Both the position numbers and the translations under genes were made by a program. A model generated the notes under the pieces. The model had not been told where the DNA came from and ran no database searches. It saw nothing but the letters and a program-made list of their open reading frames with translations. 64,000 nucleotides of DNA, from assembly GCA_031292275.1 (NCBI GenBank), contig JARLHL010000056.1:25079-89078 (forward strand), given 5' to 3'. Position 1 is the stretch's first letter. Each line of letters begins with the position of its first letter. The DNA comes from Desulfocapsaceae bacterium (GTDB lineage Bacteria > Desulfobacterota > Desulfobulbia > Desulfobulbales > Desulfocapsaceae). Shown one piece after another: positions 17,985-29,385 of the stretch.

Positions 17985-19331
17985 ATGCCGGAACAGACAT
18001 ATTCCATCGTTGCCTTGGTTGGCCGACCCAATGTCGGGAAGTCGACCCTCTTCAACCGGATAACCAGGTCCCGCAAGGCCCTGGTCGATTCCACTCCCGG
18101 GGTGACGCGGGACCGCCACTATGAACGGGTTGTCTGGGACGAAAAGCTCTTCATGCTTGTCGACACCGGCGGCATTGATGACAGCGCCGAGGATGTCATG
18201 GTGAACCATATCCGCAATCAGGCCATGGCCGCCATTGAAGAGGCGGATATCATCCTCTTTCTGATGGATGGGCGTGAAGGGCTGACCCCGGTCGACCATG
18301 AGGTTATCGAGATGCTGCGCCGGACCAGCAAGGCCATCTTCCATGTCGTCAACAAGGTGGATGGGCCTGAGCGGGAAGAAGAGCTTCTTGGTCAGTTTTA
18401 TGAACTGGGGATAGAAAAGCTGTGGGCCGTTTCCGCTGAGCACAGCTATGGCTTTGCGACCCTGATGGAGGGGCTGAGCGCCCAGCTTAAAGAAAATGAC
18501 TGCGACAGGAATCTTCCGGAAAATACAATAAAGATTGCCTTTTTCGGTCGTCCCAACGTCGGTAAGTCGTCAATGATCAACCGTATACTGGGTGAAAACC
18601 GGATGGTGGTATCCGATGTCTCCGGCACCACCCGGGATGCCGTCGATACCCTGCTCAATTATGGAAAGTACAACTATCTCCTGATCGATACTGCCGGTAT
18701 CCGCAGAAAGGGAAAGACCACGGAGAAGCTGGAAAAATTCAGCATCTTGAAAGGGCTTGCCGCCCTGGAGCGCTGCGATATCGCCATTGTTCTGCTCGAC
18801 GCCTCGGACGGCATCACTGAGCAGGACACCAAGGTGATCGGCTATACCCAGGATCACAACCGGGGGCTGATTCTGGTGGTTAATAAATGGGACCTGGTGC
18901 AGGACGATAAGAAAAGGCAGCAGGAGATCATGGATGAGATCGGGCGTGCCGTTCCCTTTGTCGGTTTTGCGCCGCTACTCACCGTATCGGCCCTGAGCGG
19001 ATACGGGATAAAACGCCTCTTTCCCACCATCGGTTCGATGTACCGGCAGTTCACCAGAACCTTTCCGACCTCAGCCCTGAACCGCTTGCTCCGGGATGCG
19101 GTAGAGGGGCATTCGCCGCCTGTCTATAAGAACAAGCGGCTGAAATTTTATTACACCTCCCAGGTGGGGACCCGGCCTCCCAAATTCGTAATCATGACCA
19201 ACAGCTGCAAGGGAATCCATTTTTCCTACCAGCGCTATCTTACCAACCGTTATAGAGAGGGGCTCGGGCTCGATAAGGTGCCCTTGCAGCTGATCTTCCG
19301 CGATAAGTCCGATCAGCGCGACAATCCCTGA
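17985..19331 (+). CDS. der: Ribosome biogenesis GTPase Der (EngA)
   Basis: 448 residues, normal for Der. It has two tandem GTPase domains, each with its P-loop: GRPNVGKSTLFN (about residue 13) and GRPNVGKSSMIN (about 188), with DTGG and DTAG switch II motifs and NKVD/NKWD specificity motifs. A KH-like domain closes the protein (KNKRLKFYYTSQVGTRPPKF). Der acts in 50S ribosomal subunit maturation. AGAGGA precedes ATG 17985. The aminotransferase gene converges on it with 22 bases between stop codons. Confidence 0.97.
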   Translation: MPEQTYSIVALVGRPNVGKSTLFNRITRSRKALVDSTPGVTRDRHYERVVWDEKLFMLVDTGGIDDSAEDVMVNHIRNQAMAAIEEADIILFLMDGREGLTPVDHEVIEMLRRTSKAIFHVVNKVDGPEREEELLGQFYELGIEKLWAVSAEHSYGFATLMEGLSAQLKENDCDRNLPENTIKIAFFGRPNVGKSSMINRILGENRMVVSDVSGTTRDAVDTLLNYGKYNYLLIDTAGIRRKGKTTEKLEKFSILKGLAALERCDIAIVLLDASDGITEQDTKVIGYTQDHNRGLILVVNKWDLVQDDKKRQQEIMDEIGRAVPFVGFAPLLTVSALSGYGIKRLFPTIGSMYRQFTRTFPTSALNRLLRDAVEGHSPPVYKNKRLKFYYTSQVGTRPPKFVIMTNSCKGIHFSYQRYLTNRYREGLGLDKVPLQLIFRDKSDQRDNP

Positions 19332-19353
19332 GGCCTTCTGCCTGTATTTGCTC

Positions 19354-20541
19354 CTAAAGAGTCCGGGCCTTCAGCATGGCCCTGGCAAAGCCCGCCGCCG
19401 CCGCTTTGATATATTTTTCATCGGTGCAGAAGGCGAGCCGGAAATAGCCCGGGAGCCCGAATCCCGCTCCCGGCACCGCCAGGATCTTTTCCTCCTGCAG
19501 TAGCCCGCAGAACTGCACGTCATCGGCAATGGGGGACTTTGGGAAGATATAGAAGGCCCCTTTGGGCGGCATGAAGGAATAGCCGGCCTCGCGCAGCAGC
19601 GTGCAGAAAGTTTCCCGGCGCCTTGCATAGATGGAGTTATCTACGGAAACTCCCTTGAGGTGTGTGACTACCCGCTGCATGAGGGCCGGGGCATTGACAA
19701 ATCCCAGGATCCGGATGGCAAGCGCCATGGCGTCCAGCAGCAGGCCCTTGTCGGACATGTCAGGATGAACGGCAATAAAGCCGATCCTCTCTCCCGGCAG
19801 GGAGAGTTCCTTGGAGTAGGAAGACAGAACAATGCTGTTGTTGTACGCCTTGAAAATACTGGGGACCTTCTGGTCATCAAAGACGATCTTCCGATAGGGC
19901 TCATCGGCAATGATGACGATGGCCTTGCCGAAACGGGCGCTTGCCTGTTCCAGGATCTTTCCCAGCGCGGCAAGCGATTCCTGGGAGTAGATCTGGCCTG
20001 TGGGATTGTTGGGCGAGTTGATCATGATGGCCCTGGTCTTGGCGCTGATGGCCTTTTCAATGGCGCCCAGGTCCAGATTAAACTCCTCGTCGGTGCTGAT
20101 TACCTTGCTGACGCCGCCGTGGTTGTCCACATAGAAATTATACTCGACAAAGTAGGGGGCCAGCAGGATTACCTCTTCTTCCGGGTTCAGCAGGGCCTTG
20201 AGCACAACATTGAGGGCCCCGGCAGCCCCGCAGGTCATCAGGGTGTCGCCGGCCTCAACGGATATGTCCTGTTCCTCCGATATCCTGGCGGCGATGACCT
20301 CCCGCACCTGCGGATAACCGGCGTTGGGCATATAGGCATGGATGCCCGGGGTGGTGTCAGCGGCCATATTCCGGAGAATGGTGTAGAATTCCGGCGGCGG
20401 CGGGACATCGGGGTTGCCCAGACTGAAGTCGAAGACGTTCTCCTTGCCGAATTCGGCCTTCATCCGGGAGCCTTCCTCAAACATCTTTCGTATCATTGAA
20501 GAACGGGTCGAGTACCCTTTCATTTTATCTGAAACAGGCAT
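19354..20541 (-). CDS. Pyridoxal-phosphate aminotransferase, class I/II
   Basis: 395 residues, fold type I. Motifs seen: SLGNPDVPPP, the cofactor-stacking YFVEYNFY region, NSPNNPTGQIYS, ADEPYRKIVFDD, the PLP lysine in SSYSKELSLPGERIG, and the substrate Arg in YFRLAFCTD. It resembles aspartate/alanine-type aminotransferases; the donor and acceptor cannot be fixed from sequence. AAGGAG precedes the ATG. It lies 11 bases downstream of a DnaJ-like membrane protein gene, with ftsY before that, probably one transcript. Confidence 0.88.
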   Translation of the reverse strand: MPVSDKMKGYSTRSSMIRKMFEEGSRMKAEFGKENVFDFSLGNPDVPPPPEFYTILRNMAADTTPGIHAYMPNAGYPQVREVIAARISEEQDISVEAGDTLMTCGAAGALNVVLKALLNPEEEVILLAPYFVEYNFYVDNHGGVSKVISTDEEFNLDLGAIEKAISAKTRAIMINSPNNPTGQIYSQESLAALGKILEQASARFGKAIVIIADEPYRKIVFDDQKVPSIFKAYNNSIVLSSYSKELSLPGERIGFIAVHPDMSDKGLLLDAMALAIRILGFVNAPALMQRVVTHLKGVSVDNSIYARRRETFCTLLREAGYSFMPPKGAFYIFPKSPIADDVQFCGLLQEEKILAVPGAGFGLPGYFRLAFCTDEKYIKAAAAGFARAMLKARTL

Positions 20542-20552
20542 GGTGCTTCTCC

Positions 20553-21389
20553 TTATGCTTTATTGATCTTTTTGAAATAGTCGTAGGCGGCATTGATTTC
20601 TTTCATCTTGCTTTCGGCCACCTTTTTGAATTCATCGCCCAGATGGCTGACCTTATCAGGGTGATAGGTCATGCTCAGTTTTCGATAGGCCTTTTTGATG
20701 GCCTCCCTGTCGGCACCCGGCTCAAGTCCCAGGATAGCATAATACTGTTCGGTGGAATCGCGGCTTGCCGCAGTTGCCTGCCTGCCGCGATACATATACT
20801 TGGCCTCGATGGTGCGCTGATCGATGCTGGATATTTCAAGATAGCGGGCTATATTGCGGGCGATCTGCAGCTCATTTTCAGGAACGGAGCCCTTGGTGAA
20901 CAGGATCTGGTAGATCAGCTCAAGCAGGATCAGCCGAGGTTCGTAGGCGAAGGTTGAACGGAATTCCTGCAGGAGCGAGTCCAGGGTTACAGTGTTGGAG
21001 ATGGCCTCTTTAATCAGGTCCTTGACCCAGAGCATCTGGGTTTGGCTATAGTGCAGGTTATACTGAAAGAATCGCTGAATGGTGGAGACCTCCTCCTTGG
21101 TCACCTGGCCATCCATCTTGGCAATATTGACCAGAATCTGGACCAGCAGCCAGACAAAACGGTTGTGGCTCTCCGACTGTGAGGACTCGTAGGAGGAGAC
21201 CTTCTGCTGTATCCAGTAGGTGATGCCCCAGAAGAGACCGATGAAGAGCAGCACTCCTGCCATCCCCGAGAAAATGAGGGCGCCCAAAAAATCGATGAGG
21301 CCCCGGGCGCCGCCCGAGAGGAAGATGAGGAGAAGAAGAATGAGCAGACAACCGCCGCAGCCCGGTTTTTCGCGTCGTTGGTAATTCAT
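20553..21389 (-). CDS. DjlA-like membrane protein with TerB and C-terminal J domain
   Basis: 278 residues. The N-terminal 75 are Cys/Gly-rich and hydrophobic with two membrane helices ([14 protein letters not shown] and [19 protein letters not shown]). Residues about 90-200 form a TerB-like helical domain ([22 protein letters not shown]). The C-terminal 70 are a J domain with the HPD motif ([29 protein letters not shown]). The architecture matches DjlA, a co-chaperone that stimulates DnaK at the inner membrane. It lies between ftsY and an aminotransferase gene. Confidence 0.88.
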   Translation of the reverse strand: MNYQRREKPGCGGCLLILLLLIFLSGGARGLIDFLGALIFSGMAGVLLFIGLFWGITYWIQQKVSSYESSQSESHNRFVWLLVQILVNIAKMDGQVTKEEVSTIQRFFQYNLHYSQTQMLWVKDLIKEAISNTVTLDSLLQEFRSTFAYEPRLILLELIYQILFTKGSVPENELQIARNIARYLEISSIDQRTIEAKYMYRGRQATAASRDSTEQYYAILGLEPGADREAIKKAYRKLSMTYHPDKVSHLGDEFKKVAESKMKEINAAYDYFKKINKA

Positions 21390-21404
21390 GGTGTGTTGTC
21401 AGCC

Positions 21405-22571
21405 TTAAGCGGTCAGTTCGGTGGCGTCATCTGACTTTTTTTGAAAGAGGGCATCGATAAACTCATCGGGATCGAAATCACGCAGGTCCTCCAACTGTTC
21501 CCCGATGCCGATAAAACGGATGGGGATCTTCAGGTCGCGACAGATATTGGCAACGATCCCTCCCTTCGCCGTACCGTCGAGCTTGGTCAGGGTTATTCCT
21601 GTTATTTCGACGGCATTGTTAAATAATTTTGCCTGGGAGATGCCATTCTGGCCGGTGGTCGCGTCGATGACCAGCATCACCTCATGGGGTGCACCAGGGA
21701 TCTGCTTGTCCATGACCCGTTTAATCTTCTTCAGCTCTTCCATGAGGTTGGTCTGGGTATGCAGGCGGCCTGCCGTATCGACAAGGACCACATCGTAATT
21801 CTCTGCCCTGGCCGTGGCAAGGGCATCGAAGACAACAGAAGAGGGGTCCGCCCCGTCCTTATGGGCCACGACTTTAACTTTGTTCCGCTCTCCCCAGATC
21901 TGGAGCTGGGAGACCGCAGCCGCCCTGAAGGTGTCCGCCGCAACAAGCATCACAGACTGTCCGGTGGCCAGAAATTTATGGGCGATCTTGCCGATGGTAG
22001 TGGTCTTGCCTACCCCGTTGACGCCGATGACCATGATGACGAAGGGGCCGGTCTCGGGCATGACCAGTTCTGCCGGTCTGGTTGACTCGGTGATAAAGGA
22101 TCTGATCTTTTCCTTCAGGACCTCTTTGAGCATTGCCGGGTCAGACAGCTCATCGCGTTTGACTCTCTGACGGGCATGGTCGAGCAGTTCGGTGGTGGTG
22201 GTAATGCCCAGGTCCGCGGTTACCAGGAGTTCCTCCAGGTCGTCAAGGAGTTTGGCGTCAATGACTTTCTTGCCGAGGAAGAGTGTGTCCATCCGGTAGA
22301 TCAGAGAATCGCGGGTCTTAGACAGGCGTTCGGAAAGGCGCTTGAACATGGAAACCGATTCAGCAGCCGGTTTTGCTTTTTCCGCCTTTACTTCGGACAC
22401 CGTCTGTGTTGGCCCGGAGGATGACGGCTTTTCTGGGGCAGGTACGGCAGGGTCGGATTCTGCTGCAAGCGGTTGGTCCGCGATGGCCGCGTTGTCGAGC
22501 GGTTCTGTCTCCTGGACCGGGAGGGACGTCTCCTCCTTTTTGGCGAATTTTTTCTTAAACCAACCAAGCAT
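21405..22571 (-). CDS. ftsY: Signal recognition particle receptor FtsY
   Basis: 388 residues. A charged Glu/Pro-rich N-terminal A domain (about 1-80) precedes the four-helix N domain and the SRP-type GTPase G domain: GVNGVGKTTTIGKIAH, DTFRAAA, DTAGRLHTQ, TKLDGTAKGG, and the C-terminal GEQLEDLRDFDPDEF that is diagnostic of FtsY. It docks SRP-ribosome complexes at the inner membrane. AAGGA precedes ATG 22571. The first gene of a likely ftsY-djlA-like-aminotransferase operon. Confidence 0.97.
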   Translation of the reverse strand: MLGWFKKKFAKKEETSLPVQETEPLDNAAIADQPLAAESDPAVPAPEKPSSSGPTQTVSEVKAEKAKPAAESVSMFKRLSERLSKTRDSLIYRMDTLFLGKKVIDAKLLDDLEELLVTADLGITTTTELLDHARQRVKRDELSDPAMLKEVLKEKIRSFITESTRPAELVMPETGPFVIMVIGVNGVGKTTTIGKIAHKFLATGQSVMLVAADTFRAAAVSQLQIWGERNKVKVVAHKDGADPSSVVFDALATARAENYDVVLVDTAGRLHTQTNLMEELKKIKRVMDKQIPGAPHEVMLVIDATTGQNGISQAKLFNNAVEITGITLTKLDGTAKGGIVANICRDLKIPIRFIGIGEQLEDLRDFDPDEFIDALFQKKSDDATELTA

Positions 22572-22893
22572 AAGTCTCTATCCTTTTTGATGGCAATCTA
22601 TTATTCTCGCACCTTTGATCCGGCGCTCAAAAGTGTCTGGGCATCTGGCGACCTATCATAGTACGGTTTGATCAATAAGAAAGCAACAAAAACAGTGGCC
22701 AAACCCCTGAGAAGGCGATCGGCAGCGACCGAATCCGCTGCGTCTCCGAGACGGAAAAAATTTGCTTTTCGGGACAATTACCTTACTGTAAGGAAAGCCG
22801 AAGTCGGATCTGTCTTGTATGTGCGGGTTGTATGCGCATTATATCTATTAATATTATACTGTTATAGTATTCTTTCCCGAAGGAGGAACAAGA
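22572..22893. other. Divergent promoter region between ftsY and mrp
   Basis: About 320 bases, A+T rich near mrp. It includes the mrp promoter candidate and an inverted repeat ATACT-GTTAT-AGTAT (22856-22870) between that promoter and the mrp ribosome binding site. A 128-codon plus-strand frame that overlaps mrp looks spurious. Confidence 0.4.
22815..22844 (+). promoter_or_regulatory. Candidate sigma-70 promoter of mrp
   Basis: TTGTAT (22815-22820) and TTATAT (22839-22844) with an 18-base spacer lie about 50 bases upstream of the mrp start, within an A+T-rich stretch. An alternative -10, TATACT, is at 22855-22860 without a well-spaced -35. Confidence 0.4.
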
Positions 22894-23838
22894 ATGTCAT
22901 CATCTTGCGGAGGGTCTTGCGGGACCCCGGAAGCACAGCAGGCCGCCATGGCCCAGCAGGAAAACGCGATCACCCGGTCGCTTGGGAAGATCAAAAACAA
23001 AATCCTGGTCATGAGCGGCAAGGGCGGGGTTGGAAAATCGACAGTTGCCGTTAATCTGGCACTTTCCCTGGCCGGCAGAGGCCACAAGGTGGGGTTGATG
23101 GATGTGGATCTGCATGGTCCTGATGTGATCAGGATGCTCAACCTGAAGGGGACCCTTGAGCCGCCCCAGAGCCCGGACGCGCTGATTGCGCCGCTGCAGT
23201 ACAGTGATAACCTGAAGGTCGTTTCCCTTGAATATATGATGAGGGACAGGGACGAGGCCATCATCTGGCGCGGCCCTTTGAAGATTCAGGCCATCAGACA
23301 GTTCGTCTCCGATATGGATTGGGGGGAGCTCGACTACCTGGTGATTGATGCCCCTCCCGGTACCGGTGACGAGCCGCTCTCTGTTGCCCAGACTATCCCT
23401 AACGTAAAGGCAGTGATTGTGACCACGCCGCAAAAGGTGGCCCTGGCCGATGTCCGTAAGTCGATCAATTTCTGTAAGACCGTCAAGGTCGAGATCGCTG
23501 GGGTTGTTGAAAACATGTCCGGTTTTGTCTGCCCGCATTGCAACGGGACGGTGGATATATTTAAATCAGGCGGCGGTGAAGAGGTGGCCCGTGATTTCGA
23601 TCTGGCCTTCCTCGGCCGGATTCCCATGGATCCCAGGGTAGTTGTCGCCGGCGATGATGGAATTCCGTATCTGTCCACGGATGCCGACAGTCCGGCGGCC
23701 AAAGCCTTTGCCGAGGTGGTCAGTGCTATTGAGGTCCGCAATCCCCCGAAGGGGCCTGCCCAGACCCTGAAGATGGCCGATACCGGCGGTTGCGGTTGTG
23801 GCAGCGGCGGTTGTAATCCCAACAAATGTGACTGCTGA
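22894..23838 (+). CDS. mrp: Mrp/NBP35-family iron-sulfur cluster carrier ATPase
   Basis: 314 residues. The deviant Walker A GKGGVGKST (about residue 42), DVDLHGPD and DAPPGTGDEPL define the Mrp/Nbp35 P-loop ATPases that assemble or carry [4Fe-4S] clusters. The CPHC pair (about residue 212) is the bridging cluster site. Extra Cys-rich ends are present: SSCGGSCG at the N-terminus and a Gly-Cys tail, CGCGSGGCNPNKCDC, at the C-terminus, common in anaerobes. GAAGGAGG precedes the ATG. A metallo-beta-lactamase-fold gene and selB follow on the same strand. Confidence 0.95.
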   Translation: MSSSCGGSCGTPEAQQAAMAQQENAITRSLGKIKNKILVMSGKGGVGKSTVAVNLALSLAGRGHKVGLMDVDLHGPDVIRMLNLKGTLEPPQSPDALIAPLQYSDNLKVVSLEYMMRDRDEAIIWRGPLKIQAIRQFVSDMDWGELDYLVIDAPPGTGDEPLSVAQTIPNVKAVIVTTPQKVALADVRKSINFCKTVKVEIAGVVENMSGFVCPHCNGTVDIFKSGGGEEVARDFDLAFLGRIPMDPRVVVAGDDGIPYLSTDADSPAAKAFAEVVSAIEVRNPPKGPAQTLKMADTGGCGCGSGGCNPNKCDC

Positions 23839-23961
23839 TCTTCAGTCACTGTCCGGGGAGCAGGAGACCGGTGAGGCAGCGATGGAGGGGGGGCGGGGGC
23901 GGAAGGCTTACTGCTCTCTCCATCGAAATGATGCTGTTCTTTTAATCTGTCGTGGAGATCT

Positions 23962-24591
23962 ATGATACTGAAACAACTTACAGTCGGGTCCATGGGAGTG
24001 TGCTGTTACATCATTGGCTGCACCAAGACCGGCAGGGGTGCCATCGTTGATCCCGGTGGCGGAGAGAAAACGGTCCTGGAGACGGCCAGGGGCATGGGGC
24101 TGACCATTGATTATATTATCGCGACGCACGGTCATCCCGATCATGTCTGCGGCAACAGGATCATTCAGGAGGCCACCGGGGCCAAGATCGTGATGCATGA
24201 AGACGATGCCGCCTTTTTTTTCAAGAAAGAAATTCAGAATTATTTTTCGATGCTGGGACTGGAACAGTCTCCTCCCGTTGATATAACCGTCAAGGATGGC
24301 GACAGTCTTACCCTTGGGGAAGAACAGCTGCGCATTATCCACACGCCGGGACACACGCCGGGAGGGATCTGTCTGTATAATCCGCCCGACCTGATAACCG
24401 GGGACACCCTCTTTGTCGGCGGTATAGGCCGGACTGATTTTCCCGGCGGATCCCATCAGCAGTTGATCGACTCCATCCTCGGGCGTCTGATGGTCCTGCC
24501 GGAAGAGACCGTCATCTGGCCTGGACACGGCTATGGCGGGAGCCGCTCCACCCTGGGCGAGGAGAAGAGGGAAAATCCTTATATCTGTTGA
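23962..24591 (+). CDS. Metallo-beta-lactamase-fold hydrolase (glyoxalase II-like)
   Basis: 209 residues. The metal ligands are visible: THGHPDH (HxHxDH), the His in HTPGHTPGG, Asp in GDTLFVGGIGRTD, and the late His in WPGHGYGG. It has the short form of the hydroxyacylglutathione hydrolase group without the C-terminal helical domain. A thioester or other hydrolysis is likely but the substrate is unknown. GGAG precedes ATG 23962. It sits between mrp and selB, with only 18 bases to selB. Confidence 0.88.
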   Translation: MILKQLTVGSMGVCCYIIGCTKTGRGAIVDPGGGEKTVLETARGMGLTIDYIIATHGHPDHVCGNRIIQEATGAKIVMHEDDAAFFFKKEIQNYFSMLGLEQSPPVDITVKDGDSLTLGEEQLRIIHTPGHTPGGICLYNPPDLITGDTLFVGGIGRTDFPGGSHQQLIDSILGRLMVLPEETVIWPGHGYGGSRSTLGEEKRENPYIC

Positions 24592-24609
24592 ATAGAATCC
24601 GGGTGTCCT

Positions 24610-26541
<1,932 letters not shown>

Positions 26542-26583
26542 GATCCGTCCGGCACAGGTGAAGACCGCCGAGTCTCGTAAGGG

Positions 26584-28026
26584 TCAGGCCCTGTGCCAGT
26601 CGATAAGGAGAAACGACTGCGTTTCTTCCCGGATGCGGAAGTCATGGTCGATACGGAGCCCGGCGACGGCGATGACCCTGTCTGCAGACAGCAGGACCGG
26701 ATAAAGATGCCGATCTTCCCGGGGGATGTGGGCGTCGGTGAGAAAACGATGGACCTTCTTCTTTCCCGGCGCTCCCAAGGGCCTGAAGCGTTCCCCCGGC
26801 AGGGGCGGTCGCAGCTGCAGAGGAAAGGCGATCGTGTCTGCATCCAGCAGCAGGGCCGTGAGCGGCGGTTGTTCAGGCCTTTTTCGGAGCTGGGTGATTT
26901 GCAGGACATGGCCGGCGATGGAAAAAAAACCTGTTCCCGGTACGGTCAGAGCGATTGCCGTCTCCTCCCGGGTATTGCCGCGGAAGCGGCTCCTGCCAGA
27001 GGGGTGCGAGAAGACCAGGTTCCCGCCGGTCTTCCTGACCCTGAGCCCCATTCCCAGATGCAGCTGGGCACCATTGTCGCTGTCTTTCATCAGATGCCGG
27101 ATCTGCTCTATTTGACGAAAACCCGGTCGTGTCGACATCATCCAGCAGGTCTTTTCCAGGATCCTGCGCTGCAGGGCCAGAGGGCAGTCCAGAAAGGCCT
27201 GGAGGGCGATGCTGATCTGGGCATGGCGGGGTGGTGCGACCAGCGGGTCAGCCGCTATCGTCGTCAGGCCATTGAATGCCGTCTGAGTCAGCTGATCCAG
27301 CAGCTCCTCTTCACTACGGAGGATTTCCGCCGTCTGCAGCAGGGTCTGGCGGATCGAGCTGTTGTAGTTCTGTTCAAGATAGGGCAGCAGATCGAGCCGG
27401 ACCCTGTTGCGCAGAAAAACCCGTTCCCGGTTCGAACTGTCGATGCAGAAAGGGATGGCGTTTCTCTCCAGATAGGCGACGAGGCTTTGTTTCGCTTCCT
27501 GCAGGAGTGGTCGTATGATGGTATCCCGCCGGAGAACCATACCGGAAAGACCCTTTCTGCCGCTTCCCCGGATAAGCCGAATAAGGATTTCTTCCGCCTG
27601 ATCGTCGGCGGTATGGGCTACTGCAATTACTGCGGCGGCATGTCGCCTGCGGGCTGCCTCAAGGGCCTGATAGCGGGCAGACCGAGCCGCATCTTCAAGG
27701 GAGGTGCCCATACGCTTTTGTTCCGCCCGGACATCGACCACGGCCCGTTCAGCGGGTATCCGGAGGGTGTTGCACAGGTCTGCGATCAGACTGAATTCGT
27801 TTCCGGTCTCATCGGGGCGGAGTCCGTGATCAACATATACTGCAAAGAGCCTGACAGGCAGGCTGATCCTGGAGAGAAGGTGCAGCAGGGCAACAGAGTC
27901 CGGGCCTGCTGAAACCCCCACAATGACGGTGTCGTCCGCTGAAAGGAGACCGTGAACGGCAATCAGATCTTCGAAACGGGTCAGAAGAGGATCCTGGCTA
28001 TTTATCTCTGGTGATTTTTTGTTCAC
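26584..28026 (-). CDS. tilS: tRNA(Ile)-lysidine synthetase TilS
   Basis: 480 residues. The PP-loop ATPase signature is GVSAGPDSVALLHLL (a variant of SGGxDS), followed by YVDHGLR, AHTADDQAEE, the TilS-specific GLSGMVLRRDTIIRPLL and RNRVRLDLLPYLE. The C-terminal TilS domains are present (GERFRPLGAPGKKKVHRFL, DAHIPR). It converts the wobble C of tRNA-Ile(CAU) to lysidine. It converges with selB; an 8-base inverted repeat GGCACAGG/CCTGTGCC spans the shared end. Confidence 0.95.
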   Translation of the reverse strand: MNKKSPEINSQDPLLTRFEDLIAVHGLLSADDTVIVGVSAGPDSVALLHLLSRISLPVRLFAVYVDHGLRPDETGNEFSLIADLCNTLRIPAERAVVDVRAEQKRMGTSLEDAARSARYQALEAARRRHAAAVIAVAHTADDQAEEILIRLIRGSGRKGLSGMVLRRDTIIRPLLQEAKQSLVAYLERNAIPFCIDSSNRERVFLRNRVRLDLLPYLEQNYNSSIRQTLLQTAEILRSEEELLDQLTQTAFNGLTTIAADPLVAPPRHAQISIALQAFLDCPLALQRRILEKTCWMMSTRPGFRQIEQIRHLMKDSDNGAQLHLGMGLRVRKTGGNLVFSHPSGRSRFRGNTREETAIALTVPGTGFFSIAGHVLQITQLRKRPEQPPLTALLLDADTIAFPLQLRPPLPGERFRPLGAPGKKKVHRFLTDAHIPREDRHLYPVLLSADRVIAVAGLRIDHDFRIREETQSFLLIDWHRA

Positions 28027-28082
28027 AGGTAAGCTTTTAGTTTAATTCTTGATTAATGCCTGGTATATCACAAGAGGGCGGG

Positions 28083-28535
28083 ATGTGCAACGTTGTGACC
28101 CAAAACAGGGGATATCCACCGCAGATGAAGAACGGATTGAAGATATTGATTGTCGAGGATGAATATATCAGCCGAACTCTTCTGTCTGGTATGCTTTCCG
28201 ACTTCGGTTCTTGCGTTATCGCTGCGGATGGAAATCAAGCTGTCGAAATATTAGAATATTCTTTCCGTAGCGATGAGAGATTTGATCTGGTCTGCCTGGA
28301 TATCGTGATGCCTGAGCTCAGCGGCCAGGAGGTATTGCGTGCCATGAGGAACATGGAAAGGAAACTGGGCATCGACGGAGACCGGGCAACCAAGGTGATT
28401 ATGACCACAGTCCTGGGTGATTCCATAAATATCATGCAGGCGTTCAAACAGGGGAATTGTGAGGCATATCTGACCAAACCGATAGACAAAGTTCAACTGA
28501 TTCAGCTGCTTCAGGATCTGAAATTAATTGCATAA
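28083..28535 (+). CDS. Stand-alone receiver domain (CheY-like)
   Basis: About 150 residues, essentially one REC domain: acidic pair in LIVEDEYISR, phosphoacceptor Asp in LVCLDIVMPELSG, Thr in VIMTTVLG and Lys in YLTKPI. There is no output domain, so it probably passes phosphate or acts by protein contact. Two starts are possible: ATG 28083 (GAGGG just upstream, chosen) or ATG 28125, where the domain itself begins. A phosphotransfer (Hpt) gene lies 462 bases downstream on the same strand. Confidence 0.85.
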   Translation: MCNVVTQNRGYPPQMKNGLKILIVEDEYISRTLLSGMLSDFGSCVIAADGNQAVEILEYSFRSDERFDLVCLDIVMPELSGQEVLRAMRNMERKLGIDGDRATKVIMTTVLGDSINIMQAFKQGNCEAYLTKPIDKVQLIQLLQDLKLIA

Positions 28536-28997
28536 GGGGTCCTCGAAGGAGTGGAATTTTCGCTCACGATCACGGCATGCCAAACATTTTACTGCAGCCA
28601 TAGAGTCGATATCGAAGGCATCGCCTCCCTCCGAGGATACCATTTCGAGCATGTCGAAAAGATTGGACGAAAGGGGAATTATTCTCCGGGGCCATATAGA
28701 GCCCTCTCCTTTATTTTGCGGAATGCATCAACCCCATCCTTGCGTGGTTGCAACGGGCAATGTATAACATTTATATGAAAACTCTCAAGAGGCAGGGCTC
28801 TTGCCTTGCCAAAGAGAGAAGTTTTCGGGATTTGTTGTGAGCCTGGTCCGGAGCCTTGCTGGTTGAAGGCCGGGCGTTGGTTGACCGGTACCTGCGGTAG
28901 ACACCTTTGCTGGTTTCCAGCATCTTGATTGCCTGCATACAATACTACTCCATTTCCACCTGATTCAGGTGCTTCTCGGTTGTCTCCTGGAGGACCC
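28536..28997. other. Intergenic region between receiver and Hpt genes
   Basis: 462 bases without a credible gene. 28777-28828 contains an imperfect inverted repeat (GAAAACTCTC and GAGAG-A-AGTTTTC). In its loop AGGCAG-GGCTC-TTGC (28790-28804) has sigma-54-like GG/GC spacing, but the -24 element is off consensus and it lies about 190 bases from the Hpt start, so I do not call it a promoter. Confidence 0.35.
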
Positions 28998-29336
28998 ATG
29001 ACCTCAAAAGATTATGTTCATCAGATTACAGTGTATCTTGCCAGACAGTTTCATTTGGGCGAGGCGCAGATTTCCGAGATGCTGCCCAGTTTCATCTCAA
29101 CCCTCACGGGACATATGGCAAATCTGGAGGCAGCGCTCAAGAGTAATAATCTTGAGGCCCTGGGGAAAGCAGGGCATACGATTAAAGGCGCATTCTTAAA
29201 TCTCGGCCTGACCGATTGCGCGGAAATTGCCTTGCAGATTGAACGAGGAGGCAAGGAGGGCGATCGGTCCACCGATTTTGCAGGTCTTACAGCAAACCTG
29301 CGTGAAATAATCGATATAATAAGCCAAGATTCCTGA
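28998..29336 (+). CDS. Histidine phosphotransfer (Hpt) domain protein
   Basis: 112 residues forming a single Hpt four-helix bundle. The phosphoacceptor His lies in AGHTIKGAFLNLGL (about residue 60), followed by the conserved ALQIE helix. Such proteins relay phosphate between hybrid kinases and receivers; the neighbouring single-domain receiver is a plausible partner. GGAGG precedes ATG 28998. It is convergent with mpl, with about 50 bases between stop codons. Confidence 0.85.
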   Translation: MTSKDYVHQITVYLARQFHLGEAQISEMLPSFISTLTGHMANLEAALKSNNLEALGKAGHTIKGAFLNLGLTDCAEIALQIERGGKEGDRSTDFAGLTANLREIIDIISQDS

Positions 29337-29385
29337 GAGACTCGTCTTTCGCCTGAAACAGGCGGGATGGTGACAATCCCGGCCC

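Noticed and set aside
22668..23054. 128-codon plus-strand ORF overlapping mrp
   Set aside because: Wrong frame over the start of mrp, which has strong motifs and ribosome binding site.
28790..28804. Sigma-54-like AGGCAG-GGCTC-TTGC upstream of the Hpt gene
   Set aside because: The -24 element departs from consensus, the site is nearly 200 bases from the gene, and it is the loop of an inverted repeat.
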